The translations under genes and the position numbers were made by a program. From the NCBI GenBank assembly GCA_012837715.1, contig DUQR01000043.1:46326-110325 (forward strand): a stretch of 64,000 nucleotides of DNA, read 5' to 3'. The notes under the pieces were generated by a model that had not been told where the DNA came from, ran no database searches, and saw only the letters and a program-made list of their open reading frames with translations. The DNA comes from Bacillota bacterium (lineage in GTDB: Bacteria; Bacillota; UBA4882; UBA10575). Below, in pieces: positions 54,753-63,797 of this stretch (positions are counted from its first letter, which is position 1; each line of letters opens with the position of its first letter).

Positions 54753-55652
54753 ATGCGCGTAACCGATAACATGCTCCATATGGGTTTAACCGGTAACATC
54801 CAAAAAGCCCTGGAACGGTTGAATACCAACTACACCCGGCTTTCCACCGGGAAAATGATCAACCGGCCTTCCGATGATCCGGTAGGGTTGATTATGGGGA
54901 TGCGCTTAAAGAAAGGAATTACCGAAGGGGCCCAGTATAAGGAAAACGCCAATGCGGCTTTGGCCTTGTTGAACAGTTCGGATTATGCTTTGGATGAGAT
55001 GACTAAAGTCTTACACCGTCTGTCCGAATTGGCAGTGAAAGGCGCCAATGAAACCAATGATCAAATCTCCTTGGAGGCCATCGCCCAAGAAGTGGAAGAA
55101 TTACGTAACCATTTATACCACATTGCCAATACCAAACAGGAAAACACCTATATCTTTGCCGGAGAAAGAACGAATCAACCGGCATATACCCTTGACAATA
55201 CAAGTGATCCCCCGAGTGTGGAGTGGCAAGGCTCTACGGCGCCCCTCAAAGCGGAAGTAGGGACCGGGATTATCATGGAGATAACGGTTACTGGCGACCG
55301 TATTTTTGGGGATCCAGCCAATGATTTCTTTGCCCAATTAGATGATTTTATTGAGCATCTTCAAAATGCAAACTATGATGAGATTTCAAATACGGATCTT
55401 ACAAACATTCAAAACCGTTTGGATGAAGTGTTGAAGGTCCGGGGCGAGATCGGCGCGAAGGTTAACCGGATCGAAAAGAATATCGAGCGGATGGACTTAA
55501 TGAATATTAACTTTAAAGAACTCCTTAGCAAAATCGAAGATACGGATTATGCCGAGGTAACAATGGACCTAAAGATGCAAGAAAGTGTTTACCAGGCCGC
55601 TTTAGCGACCAGCGCCCGGATTATCCAGAATACCCTCGTCAATTACATATAG
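54753..55652 (+). CDS. flgL: Flagellar hook-associated protein 3 (FlgL)
   Basis: FlgL caps the FlgK ring at the base of the filament. MRVTDNMLHMGLTGNIQKALERLNTNYTRLSTGKMINRPSDDPVG at the N-terminus and ELLSKIEDTDYAEVTMDLKMQESVYQAALATSARIIQNTLVNYI at the C-terminus are flagellin-type D0 helices. ATG 54753, eight bases after GGAGGGG, gives 299 residues; the track TTG seven codons upstream is not needed. Confidence 0.95.
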   Translation: MRVTDNMLHMGLTGNIQKALERLNTNYTRLSTGKMINRPSDDPVGLIMGMRLKKGITEGAQYKENANAALALLNSSDYALDEMTKVLHRLSELAVKGANETNDQISLEAIAQEVEELRNHLYHIANTKQENTYIFAGERTNQPAYTLDNTSDPPSVEWQGSTAPLKAEVGTGIIMEITVTGDRIFGDPANDFFAQLDDFIEHLQNANYDEISNTDLTNIQNRLDEVLKVRGEIGAKVNRIEKNIERMDLMNINFKELLSKIEDTDYAEVTMDLKMQESVYQAALATSARIIQNTLVNYI

Positions 55653-55686
55653 ATAGGCCCGACCAACAACGGGATGAGGTGGAAAA

Positions 55687-56142
55687 ATGAAGGTAAAGAC
55701 CAAATTTTATGGGGAAGTGGAAGTAGCTCCGGAAGAGATTATTCACTTTCCAGCGGGGCTACCCGGTTTTGAAGAAGACAAGGAATATCATTTTATCCAG
55801 CATGAAGATTCGGTCTTTGGCTGTTTGCAATCCTGCCGGCAAGCGGAGACCGCCTTTATTGTCCTGTCGCCTTTTATCATCTGTCCTGATTATGATTTTG
55901 AACTGACCGCGACCAACCAAAAAGAATTGGGCCTCTCCAAACTGGAGGAAGTGTTGGTGCTGGCGGTAGTGACCATTCCCCCGGGGAAGCCGGAAGAAGC
56001 CACCGTCAATCTCCAAGCGCCGATTGTGATTAATCAGACGATGAAAAAGGGGATGCAAGTGATCCTGAGTGATAGCGGATACCCCCTCCGTTGTCCCTTA
56101 TGGACGAAGCAAACATCATCATCGGTGGCGGCCGCGAAATAG
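55687..56142 (+). CDS. fliW: Flagellar assembly factor FliW
   Basis: FliW binds flagellin and, when flagellin is exported, binds and blocks CsrA. The 151 residues include the FGEVEV-like KTKFYGEVEVAPEEIIHFPAGLPGFEEDKEY, SPFIICPDYDFEL, VTIPPGKPEEATVNLQAPIVIN and the C-terminal region that contacts CsrA. csrA follows 147 bases later. Together they set flagellin translation. Confidence 0.96.
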   Translation: MKVKTKFYGEVEVAPEEIIHFPAGLPGFEEDKEYHFIQHEDSVFGCLQSCRQAETAFIVLSPFIICPDYDFELTATNQKELGLSKLEEVLVLAVVTIPPGKPEEATVNLQAPIVINQTMKKGMQVILSDSGYPLRCPLWTKQTSSSVAAAK

Positions 56143-56289
56143 CCAGTCTTCTCTTTTTGCCGAATCTTCCTTACCGGTGGAGAAAATAGAGGAAGCATGA
56201 AGCAAGCCTTTAACGGGTAGCTTATTTACGGTAGGGAAGTGATTGAAACATTGGGCAGAACGGTGAGCTTAAAGTCAAGGAGGATTTAA

Positions 56290-56523
56290 ATGCTGGTACT
56301 GACCAGAAAAACCAACGAGAGCATCATCATCGGTGATGATGTAAAAGTTACTGTGGTCGAAGTCAAAGGAGAACAGGTAAAACTGGGCATCAGCGCGCCG
56401 AAACGGGTTCCTGTCCACCGCGAGGAGGTATACCTGGAGATCCAGAAAGAGAACCGGAAAGCGGCAAAAGCCGGTGTCGGCATCGATGAGCTAAACGACA
56501 TGTGGAAGAGCAAATCAAAGTAA
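56290..56523 (+). CDS. csrA: Carbon storage regulator / flagellin translation repressor CsrA
   Basis: CsrA is a small RNA-binding dimer that blocks ribosome entry on GGA-containing leaders, notably flagellin mRNA in Firmicutes. [48 protein letters not shown] is the conserved core with the LTRK and RVHREE-type RNA contacts. The 77 residues end WKSKSK. An 18-bp perfect inverted repeat covers the last codons and stop. Confidence 0.97.
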   Translation: MLVLTRKTNESIIIGDDVKVTVVEVKGEQVKLGISAPKRVPVHREEVYLEIQKENRKAAKAGVGIDELNDMWKSKSK

Positions 56524-56548
56524 AGACCTGGTCTTTACTTTGATTTGC
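56510..56548. repeat. Perfect 18-bp inverted repeat over the csrA stop codon
   Basis: GCAAATCAAAGTAAAGAC and its exact complement are separated by CTG. The left arm encodes the last residues of CsrA and contains the stop. No T-run follows, so it is not a typical terminator, although the hairpin would be very stable. Confidence 0.9.
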
Positions 56549-56639
56549 ATCTGCGCCCAGCTTACCCTTAACTTTCCGTTGGGAATCGCCGATATTTTTG
56601 TTATGGAATGAATGAAAAGAGCTTAATGGGGGAATAAAG

Positions 56640-57239
56640 TTGCGGGTAAAAATACTAGACCAGGAGTGGGAATTGGCAAACCATCCTTCCTCGATTGAGG
56701 AATTGTTTACAAAGATTGAAGAACAGCTGAACGGAACGGGCAAAGTCTTTTCTTCCTTGATCGTTGATGGAGTAGAGATAGAGACCGATTTTGCCCTTTA
56801 TCTTAGTCAACGGATTGATGAGATACAAGAAATCGAGGTGGGGCTTAAAAGTTTCCGCAGATTAATGGCGGAGACGATGCAGAGCGCGGCTGATTATTTA
56901 GAGCGGGCTTGCCCCGAAGTGGAGAAATTGAGTGTGGAATTTTACCGTGGTCCAGCCAATGAATCCTGGAGTAAATTTGAGCAATTACTGCAAGGCTTGA
57001 AATGGCTTTTCGAGGCGGTTGCCGCCATTGAAAGCTACCATCCCGGGCTACAGTCCAGTTCCGGGTGGGGAGTGGAATTGCAGGAAAAAATTAAACTTTT
57101 GCAAGAAGCGCTCGAGAATACGGACCATGTTTTACTTGGTGATCTTTTGCAATACGAAATCTCACCCTCGTTTTCCGCTCTGGAGAAGGAAATACGGGAA
57201 TTATTAAAAAACGAGGTTTGTACCGATGATCTTAATTGA
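56640..57239 (+). CDS. Unknown helical protein between csrA and the Maf gene
   Basis: The 199 residues have no membrane segment or signal peptide. An N-terminal beta-like part (MRVKILDQEWELANHPSSIEELFTKIEEQL, GKVFSSLIVDGVEIETDFALYLSQRI) is followed by helices (FRRLMAETMQSAADYLERA, KFEQLLQGLKWLFEAVAAIES). It resembles uncharacterised proteins in clostridial flagellar clusters, but I cannot name the family. Its last 14 bases overlap the Maf gene, so the two are coupled. Start is TTG. Confidence 0.7.
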   Translation: MRVKILDQEWELANHPSSIEELFTKIEEQLNGTGKVFSSLIVDGVEIETDFALYLSQRIDEIQEIEVGLKSFRRLMAETMQSAADYLERACPEVEKLSVEFYRGPANESWSKFEQLLQGLKWLFEAVAAIESYHPGLQSSSGWGVELQEKIKLLQEALENTDHVLLGDLLQYEISPSFSALEKEIRELLKNEVCTDDLN

Positions 57240-59100
57240 TAATCTTAACTTTTTAACCGAAAGGTTTCCCTTACTCTGGCAGGCGATCAAACCACTGGAA
57301 GGAAAAGTTTTTCCTGGCATAGAGGTTGTGACCGCCCGAAATGGAGCGCCAACCCTTAAGGTCGAAAAGGAGGGAAAAGCTCTTTACCTGCATAGTAGTT
57401 ATAACCCGGAGGCGGAAGCGGAGCGTTTTATTACACAATTTGATAATGTAGAAAAGTATCACCATGTCTTCTTCTTCGGGATTGGCCTTGGTTACCACCT
57501 TGAGGCTTTTATGCGGAAGTTCCCAAACATTGAGTTTACCATTTACGAACCGGTGCCGGAGATTCTTTCAACCTATTTTTCCAGGCGGATGCTAACCAAG
57601 TTACCAGTGAAACAATTGAAAAACTTTTATGTGGAGACTTCCCCGGCGAACCGTTCACTTCTTCTCAAGGATTTTATCGATTTTACCGACGGCAATGTCT
57701 TATTTGTGGTTTTGCCCAGTTACGAACAGGCCTTTCCCGAGTTAACCAAAGCTTTTATTAATTGTTTTCAACAAATGCTGGACGGGAAGCGAACCAACCT
57801 CCAAGCGAACACCGTTTACCAATGGAAATGGACTTTAAACAGCATTCGTAACTTAAAATATCTCTTGGAGACGCCAAACATACTCCGTGCAAAGAACCGG
57901 TTTAAGGATATACCGGCATTAATTGTCGCGGCTGGTCCATCACTGATGGACGAGATTGAGCAGCTTAGAAGAATTAAGAAAAACGGGTTAGCCTATATTT
58001 TTTCTGCTGGTTCGGGAATAGTTCCGCTGCTTAATAACGGAATTTATCCCGATGCGGCCACTTCTTATGATCCTAACCAATTTGACGGTGTTTATAAGCA
58101 AATATTTGCGCAGCAGATTTCCTCGATTCCCTTGATTTTCGGGAGCACAGTTGGTATTTCCTTAAATAAATACCCGGGACCGATGGCTCATATGATCAAC
58201 AGCCAAGATACGGTTGCCCCCTATTATCTACGTCTAAAAGACGGGAGCGAACCTGGGACCTTTTATGACAGTAGCACTGTTTCGGTCGTGCTGGTTCAAG
58301 TCTTAAAGTATCTAGGATTCAATCCCCTGATCTTTGTTGGGCAAAACCTTGCTTTTCGTGGCGAGTACCGGTACGCAGGGGGAATCCCCTATTACAAACC
58401 GGAATTAACCGATTACTGGCGGAATAAAGCGATCCCGGTGGAATCTGTCGACGGACAGGAAATATATACGATCGAAGATTATAACCGGATGCGAAAGGAA
58501 ATACAGGCAGTGATTGCTTTAAATAATGAGGGCGAGTTTATTAATACTACCAAAGGCGGAGCGAAAATTGAGGGTACAAGCTTTATGCCATTGGCGGATG
58601 TTATGGTGCAGCGCTTAACGGAGCAAGTGGTTAAGAAGGACTGGTTCCCGGCTCCCACCTGTGAGTATGATCTGGCTTTTCTAAATAAACAACACAAAAA
58701 GATGGAAACCGATTTTAACCAGCTCACTTCCATTCTTTCCAGATTGGAAAAAGCCTTTAAATCGCTCCAAAACCTGATGCCTGGCGCGAACAGTGAACAA
58801 TGGCAAAGGCAAATCCATCGGTTTGACCGTGAACTGAAGAAGTTAAATAAAAATCTATATTACACCGTCTTTATTAAACCCGGAAAACGAGTGGAGCTCG
58901 AATTGATTGCGAAAGACCTTGATGGAGTTCGATTTGAAGCCGACCAAAGAAAAAAAGGAGAAAAAATAATTAAGCTATTTAGTAGCTTGGTTAATTGTCT
59001 GCCCAAAGATTTAGCGACAACAGTCAGAGAATACGATGGGTTGCAGCGGACGCTTTCGAACTTAAGTAATACTCCGAACGGAGGAATTACCAATGTTTGA
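57226..59100 (+). CDS. Motility accessory factor (Maf), DUF115 family
   Basis: Maf proteins are glycosyltransferases that attach nonulosonic acids such as pseudaminic acid to flagellin. The 624 residues contain FFGIGLGYHLEAF, YEPVPEILSTYFS, LIVAAGPSLMDEIEQLRR, ATSYDPNQ, STVSVVLVQVLKYLGFNPLIFVGQNLAF and a C-terminal helical region. The neighbours are the pseudaminic-type biosynthesis genes, so the substrate is probably their product. It overlaps the preceding and following genes. Confidence 0.9.
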   Translation: MILIDNLNFLTERFPLLWQAIKPLEGKVFPGIEVVTARNGAPTLKVEKEGKALYLHSSYNPEAEAERFITQFDNVEKYHHVFFFGIGLGYHLEAFMRKFPNIEFTIYEPVPEILSTYFSRRMLTKLPVKQLKNFYVETSPANRSLLLKDFIDFTDGNVLFVVLPSYEQAFPELTKAFINCFQQMLDGKRTNLQANTVYQWKWTLNSIRNLKYLLETPNILRAKNRFKDIPALIVAAGPSLMDEIEQLRRIKKNGLAYIFSAGSGIVPLLNNGIYPDAATSYDPNQFDGVYKQIFAQQISSIPLIFGSTVGISLNKYPGPMAHMINSQDTVAPYYLRLKDGSEPGTFYDSSTVSVVLVQVLKYLGFNPLIFVGQNLAFRGEYRYAGGIPYYKPELTDYWRNKAIPVESVDGQEIYTIEDYNRMRKEIQAVIALNNEGEFINTTKGGAKIEGTSFMPLADVMVQRLTEQVVKKDWFPAPTCEYDLAFLNKQHKKMETDFNQLTSILSRLEKAFKSLQNLMPGANSEQWQRQIHRFDRELKKLNKNLYYTVFIKPGKRVELELIAKDLDGVRFEADQRKKGEKIIKLFSSLVNCLPKDLATTVREYDGLQRTLSNLSNTPNGGITNV

Positions 59101-60082
59101 TGGTAAAACCATTCTCATTACCGGGGGAACGGGTACGTTTGGACGCTGTTGTGTCCGGACTTTACTGGAAAGATATAAGCTGAAAAGGTTGATTGTTTTT
59201 TCCCGGGATGAATTGAAACAATATGAGATGCAACAAGTTTTTAATGGGCCCCAAATGCGTTATTTCCTCGGCGATGTCCGCGACCGGGAACGTCTAATCC
59301 AGGCCATGCGTGATGTAGACTATGTGATCCATGCGGCAGCTTTGAAACAAGTGCCTGCTGCCGAATACAATCCGACGGAATTTATTAAAACCAACATCAA
59401 CGGAGCGGAAAATGTCATTAAAGCCGCCATTGAAAATAGGGTCAAAAAAGTAATTGCCCTATCCACCGATAAAGCTGTAAACCCGATTAATCTTTACGGG
59501 GCGACCAAGATGGTGATGGAAAAACTCTTTGTTGCGGCGAACAATATGGCTGGAGGACTAAAGACCCGTTTTGCGGTGGTACGTTACGGGAACGTGATTG
59601 GTTCGCGGGGCTCAGTTGTTCCGTTATATAGAAGAATGGTAGACGAAGGGGCGAAGGAGCTACCGGTCACGGACCCGCGGATGACGCGGTTTTGGTTTAC
59701 CATTCAGGAAGGTGTCGATTTTGTTTTAAAAAACTTCAGCCGGATGCAGGGCGGGGAGGTTTTTGTGCCGAAAATCCCTTCGATGCGCATTACTGATTTG
59801 GTTAAATCTTTTGGAGCAGATATAAAAATGGAGATTATCGGGATTAGACCGGGGGAGAAGCTACATGAGCTGATGATTCCGTTGGAAGCTTCCTGTTTAA
59901 CCCTGGAATACCCTGGATTTTATTTGGTGCAACCCACGATTAGCACCTTTGGAAAACCAGATTACCGAAGGAATTCGTTAGGGGAGGAAGGCCAGCCGGT
60001 TGGGGAAGGGTTTGAATATCGTTCCGATACTAACCTGGTATTCCTGACGGTGGAAGAATTAAGAAAGTTGGGTACAGAATGA
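59093..60082 (+). CDS. pseB: UDP-N-acetylglucosamine 4,6-dehydratase (PseB type)
   Basis: PseB carries out the first step of pseudaminic acid synthesis, a C4,6-dehydration with C5 inversion. The SDR motif ILITGGTGTFGRC and the catalytic-type KQVPAAEYNP, STDKAVNPINLYGATKMVMEKLF, YGNVIGSRGSVVP and the IRPGEKLHELMIP C-terminal motif are present. At 329 residues it is complete. It overlaps the Maf gene by eight bases and pseC by four. Confidence 0.94.
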   Translation: MFDGKTILITGGTGTFGRCCVRTLLERYKLKRLIVFSRDELKQYEMQQVFNGPQMRYFLGDVRDRERLIQAMRDVDYVIHAAALKQVPAAEYNPTEFIKTNINGAENVIKAAIENRVKKVIALSTDKAVNPINLYGATKMVMEKLFVAANNMAGGLKTRFAVVRYGNVIGSRGSVVPLYRRMVDEGAKELPVTDPRMTRFWFTIQEGVDFVLKNFSRMQGGEVFVPKIPSMRITDLVKSFGADIKMEIIGIRPGEKLHELMIPLEASCLTLEYPGFYLVQPTISTFGKPDYRRNSLGEEGQPVGEGFEYRSDTNLVFLTVEELRKLGTE

Positions 60083-61242
60083 TAAGGATTCCTTATGGTC
60101 GCCAGGAGATTAACCAGGAAGATCTCCTGGCGGTGCTTGCGGTCCTCCAGTCCGACTGGTTGACGCAAGGTCCGGTAATTGAGCAGTTTGAGAATGCAGT
60201 GGCCGATTATTGCGGGGCTAAATATGCAGTGGCTGTCAATAGTGCAACTTCCGCTCTTCATCTTGCCTGTTTGGTTGCAGGTTTAGGACCTGGGGATATC
60301 TTATGGACCTCGCCCAACACCTTTGTCGCCTCGGCCAACTGCGGCCTTTATTGTGGGGCTGACGTTGACTTTGTTGATATTGATCCGCTGACTTATAACA
60401 TGAGTGTTGACGCCCTTGAGGAGAAGCTGATTCAGGCGGCGAAAAGCGGTCGGTTGCCCAAGGTCGTTATTCCGGTACACTTCGCTGGCCAGTCCTGCCG
60501 GATGGAAGCCATCCGCAAACTGGCCGTTCAGTATAACTTTACGGTGATTGAGGATGCCGCCCATGCCATTGGCGGTAATTACCGAGGTCAAAAGGTCGGC
60601 GCTTGCCAGTTTTCCGCAATGACGGTCTTCAGTTTCCATCCAGTCAAGATCATTACCACCGGTGAAGGGGGCATGATCCTGACCAACCGGGCGGATCTCT
60701 ACGAAAAACTATTGTTTCTCCGGACCCATGGGATTACCCGCGATGAACGGTTTATGACAAAACCATCGGACGGCCCTTGGTATTACCAACAGATTGATCT
60801 GGGCTATAACTACCGGATGACCGACATCCAGGCGGCTTTGGGTTATAGTCAGTTGCAAAGGATTGATCAATTTGTCCGCCGACGGCATGTGCTGGCCGCC
60901 CGTTATGACCAAAGCCTCAAAGGCTTGCCGGTGACCCTACCCTGGCAAGATCCTGATACCTATTCGTCTTGGCACCTATATGTACTTCGGCTCCATCTTG
61001 ACCAATTAGGAAAATCACGAAAGCAAATCTTCGAGGAGTTAAGGACGGCTGGGATCGATGTGAATGTGCATTATATCCCTGTTCATACCCAACCTTACTA
61101 TGAGCGACTGGGTTTTAAAGTCGGTGATTTCCCGGCGGCCGAAGAGTATTACCGTGCAGCGATTACGCTTCCCCTCTACTACAGTTTGAGTGATGAGGAT
61201 CAGAATTACGTAATAGAGAAATTACAGGAAATTATAAGATAA
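60079..61242 (+). CDS. pseC: UDP-4-amino-4,6-dideoxy sugar transaminase (PseC type)
   Basis: The DegT/AspC-fold enzyme transfers an amino group to the 4-keto sugar made by PseB. The protein has SDWLTQGPVIEQFENAVADYCGAKYAVAVNSATSALHLA, IEDAAHAIGG, FSFHPVKIITTGEGG with the PLP lysine, and GYNYRMTDIQAALG. The 387 residues are typical. The gene overlaps pseB by four bases. A 120-base A+T-rich gap with a promoter follows. Confidence 0.94.
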   Translation: MIRIPYGRQEINQEDLLAVLAVLQSDWLTQGPVIEQFENAVADYCGAKYAVAVNSATSALHLACLVAGLGPGDILWTSPNTFVASANCGLYCGADVDFVDIDPLTYNMSVDALEEKLIQAAKSGRLPKVVIPVHFAGQSCRMEAIRKLAVQYNFTVIEDAAHAIGGNYRGQKVGACQFSAMTVFSFHPVKIITTGEGGMILTNRADLYEKLLFLRTHGITRDERFMTKPSDGPWYYQQIDLGYNYRMTDIQAALGYSQLQRIDQFVRRRHVLAARYDQSLKGLPVTLPWQDPDTYSSWHLYVLRLHLDQLGKSRKQIFEELRTAGIDVNVHYIPVHTQPYYERLGFKVGDFPAAEEYYRAAITLPLYYSLSDEDQNYVIEKLQEIIR

Positions 61243-61269
61243 ACAGCTAATATTATTGTTAGAGCTAAA

Positions 61270-61298
61270 TTGTGTTTAATTTGGGATTAGAATATTAT
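61270..61298 (+). promoter_or_regulatory. Probable promoter for spsF-pseG
   Basis: TTGTGT and TATTAT are separated by 17 bases in the A+T-rich gap after pseC. Confidence 0.5.
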
Positions 61299-61362
61299 TT
61301 TGTTTTGTACTGATTATTGTTTGGTTCCAAGGAAGATGGTTTATGGATAGAAGGGGATACAG

Positions 61363-62100
61363 ATGAAGACTGCAATAATTGTCCAGGCCCGGATGGGGTC
61401 CACCCGGCTACCGGGAAAGATTATGAAAAAAGTACTGGATAAGCCCTTGCTCGAATACCAGTTGGAAAGATTATTGCGGGTTAAGCAAGCGGACCAAGTG
61501 ATCATCGCCACTACGGATCATGGCGAGGAACAGCCGATTGTTGATCTATGCCAAAGATTAGGGGTCCCCTTCTTTCGGGGTTCGGAGGAGGATGTCCTGG
61601 CCCGGTACTACGGGGCAGCGACCCAATATCACGCCGATGTAGTTGTTCGGATTACTTCCGACTGCCCCCTGATCGATCCGGCGGTGGTCGATGAGGTGAT
61701 CGGCTTTTATCTTAAGCACAAAGCGGAATACGATTTTATCTCCAACACCTTTTCAAAACGGACCTACCCTCGGGGGATGGATACGGAAGTCTTTTCTTAT
61801 CAGGCGCTTATGGAAGCCCATGAAGAGGCCACCGATCAAGCGGAGCGGGAGCATGTGACCATCTTTATCAAGAGACATCCGGAGCGCTATAGAATAAAGA
61901 CTTTGCCTTACGACAAAGATTACAGCCATTACCGGTGGACGGTTGATACTCCGGAGGATTTTGTGCTAATCGAAAAGATGATTGCCGCCCTCTACCCGGT
62001 TAACCCCCATTTTACGCTGGAAGATTGCTTGACTTTGATTGAAGAACATCCGGAGTGGGTAAAGATTAATGCGCATGTAAAACAGAAGCCGGTGAAGTAA
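61363..62100 (+). CDS. spsF: SpsF-type nucleotidyltransferase of sugar biosynthesis
   Basis: The 245 residues start with the nucleotidyltransferase motif TAIIVQARMGSTRLPGKIM, then EEDVLARYYGAA, VVRITSDCPLIDP, DTEVFSYQALMEAH and DYSHYRWTVDTPEDF. This is the SpsF/COG1861 form rather than classical PseF, and presumably activates the sugar with CMP. It has its own ATG after GGGGATAC. It is followed by pseG with one base between. Confidence 0.88.
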   Translation: MKTAIIVQARMGSTRLPGKIMKKVLDKPLLEYQLERLLRVKQADQVIIATTDHGEEQPIVDLCQRLGVPFFRGSEEDVLARYYGAATQYHADVVVRITSDCPLIDPAVVDEVIGFYLKHKAEYDFISNTFSKRTYPRGMDTEVFSYQALMEAHEEATDQAEREHVTIFIKRHPERYRIKTLPYDKDYSHYRWTVDTPEDFVLIEKMIAALYPVNPHFTLEDCLTLIEEHPEWVKINAHVKQKPVK

Positions 62101-62101
62101 A

Positions 62102-63235
62102 ATGAAGGTATACATTCGTGCGGATGCTTCCACCCAGATTGGAACTGGACATGTTATGCGTTGCCTTACTTTAGCGGGAGACCTCAGACATTTTGGGTTG
62201 GAGGTTTCCTTTATTTCCCGGGTGTTATCCGGGGATTTATGCGATTATGTTGAAAATAAAGGGTTTAAAGTCCATCGTATAAACGAAGAAGTAGATTTAA
62301 CGGTGGACTATTGGCAGTGGTTGGGTGAAAACTGGATGACCGATGCCATAAAGACCCGGGAAATAATACTTAACCAAGCTGGGGTTCAATCCGATATAAG
62401 TAATGTAGACACAGGGGATGGCATATCTAAGCAAGTTTCTCTACTTGATGAGAGGTTAATCAACCAAAGTTCAAAAATTGCGGCGCAACTATTCTCAGGT
62501 TCTGGCACAGGTTTGGAATTGGATTCACTGATTAACCTGGTAGTTGACAGCTATGCCTTAGACCGCAAGTGGGAGAAGTTCCTTCGACCCTATGTCAATA
62601 AGATCATGGTCATCGATGATTTGGCCAACCGCGCCCATGATTGCGATCTACTCTTAGATCAAAACTACTACCGGGGGATAGAACACCGGTACGACGGGTT
62701 GGTCCCCCTTGTCTGCCGGAAGCTGCTTGGACCTGAATACGCCCTTCTCCGTCCTGAGTTCCATCAGGCGAAAAAGAATCTGCGCAAACGAGATGGGAAG
62801 ATCCGGCGGATCCTGGTTTTTTTTGGCGGGAGCGATCCGACCAATGAGACGAAGAAGGCGTTGGAAGCAATTAAGCTGTTGAACCGTCCGGAGATTGCCA
62901 TAGATGTGGTGGTGGGAGCGGCAAATCCCCATCAGGAAGAGATCAAGTATATCTGTAGCGAGATGCCCAACACCACCTATCACTGTCAGGTGGAAAACAT
63001 GGTAGAGTTGATGGCCGCGGCCGATCTGGCCATCGGCGCCGGGGGCGCCACCACCTGGGAGCGGCTTTACCTGGAACTGCCGACCATCGCCATTGCCGTG
63101 GCGGAGAATCAGGTGGAGACCCTAGAGGCGTTGGGAGAAGCGCAGATGGTGTTGTACGTGGGAGAATCATACACTCTTGAGGTTGGAAGATTAAGAGAGA
63201 CAATTAAAGCTCAAATAGATACTCAAGAATCTTGA
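62102..63235 (+). CDS. pseG: PseG-like UDP-sugar hydrolase with an internal insertion and short C-terminus
   Basis: PseG removes UDP from 2,4-diacetamido-2,4,6-trideoxy-altrose. RADASTQIGTGHVMRCLTLAGDLR, VVDSYALDRKWE, MVIDDLANRAHDCDLLLDQNYY, RRILVFFGGSDPTNETKKALEAI and AAADLAIGAGGATTWERLYLELPTIAIAVAENQ are family motifs. About 45 extra residues (~92-142, ILNQAGVQSDISNVDTGDG onward) sit before VVDSYALD with neighbour-unlike A+T-rich codons. The protein ends early at LRETIKAQIDTQES. It may be a partly decayed or recombined copy. Confidence 0.82.
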   Translation: MKVYIRADASTQIGTGHVMRCLTLAGDLRHFGLEVSFISRVLSGDLCDYVENKGFKVHRINEEVDLTVDYWQWLGENWMTDAIKTREIILNQAGVQSDISNVDTGDGISKQVSLLDERLINQSSKIAAQLFSGSGTGLELDSLINLVVDSYALDRKWEKFLRPYVNKIMVIDDLANRAHDCDLLLDQNYYRGIEHRYDGLVPLVCRKLLGPEYALLRPEFHQAKKNLRKRDGKIRRILVFFGGSDPTNETKKALEAIKLLNRPEIAIDVVVGAANPHQEEIKYICSEMPNTTYHCQVENMVELMAAADLAIGAGGATTWERLYLELPTIAIAVAENQVETLEALGEAQMVLYVGESYTLEVGRLRETIKAQIDTQES

Positions 63236-63410
63236 TAGTTTTTGGGCTTAATGTTAGATAATTGTTTTCGCAATCTTAACAGATTTGGGAAAAATCTTTG
63301 ATAATGTTTGAATAAAGGTAAGAGGAGTCGTGGGAAGTGATTAGTAAATCAGGGAAAAGTGTATAGCTAGCGTTTAAATAAATTATTCAAAATGGACAGG
63401 GGAATGCTAG
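63236..63410. other. A+T-rich gap after pseG
   Basis: These 175 bases are noticeably richer in A+T than the rest and contain no gene that I can support. Confidence 0.5.
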
Positions 63411-63740
63411 ATGTGTGATAAAAAGAAATTGGAATTTGGTTGTGGTGAGAAGTTAAGAGAGGGATATATAGGAGTAGATATTAGACCATTACCGAATGTG
63501 AAATATGTTTGTAATGCTTGGGAAATTGTTGATTATGTACAACCAGAATCAGTAGATGCAATATATTCTAGACATTTTCTTGAACATTTAACTTATGCAC
63601 AGTTAGAAATGACTCTTTACTCGTGGAGAAGAATTTTAAAACCTAATGGAACACTCCATATAATAGTACCTGACATAAACTATCATATGAGACAAATACT
63701 ATATGATAATTATCATGAAATTATTGACCAATCATTCTAA
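63411..63740 (+). CDS. Short SAM-dependent methyltransferase, probably truncated
   Basis: The 109 residues contain LEFGCGEKLREGYIGVDIRP (SAM-binding loop), DYVQPESVDAIYSRHFLEHLTYAQLEMTLYSWRRILKPNGTLHIIVPDINYHMRQ, typical of class I methyltransferases of surface-sugar clusters. Relatives usually continue for about another 80-100 residues. Codons are strongly A/T-ending (AGA, ATA, AAT), unlike all upstream genes. It is probably a horizontally acquired, 3'-truncated gene. Confidence 0.65.
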   Translation: MCDKKKLEFGCGEKLREGYIGVDIRPLPNVKYVCNAWEIVDYVQPESVDAIYSRHFLEHLTYAQLEMTLYSWRRILKPNGTLHIIVPDINYHMRQILYDNYHEIIDQSF

Positions 63741-63797
63741 CAATTTTTGTAGCAGAAATGAATTTTTTCTGAAATTATAGCGAAGGGGAATCAAAAG

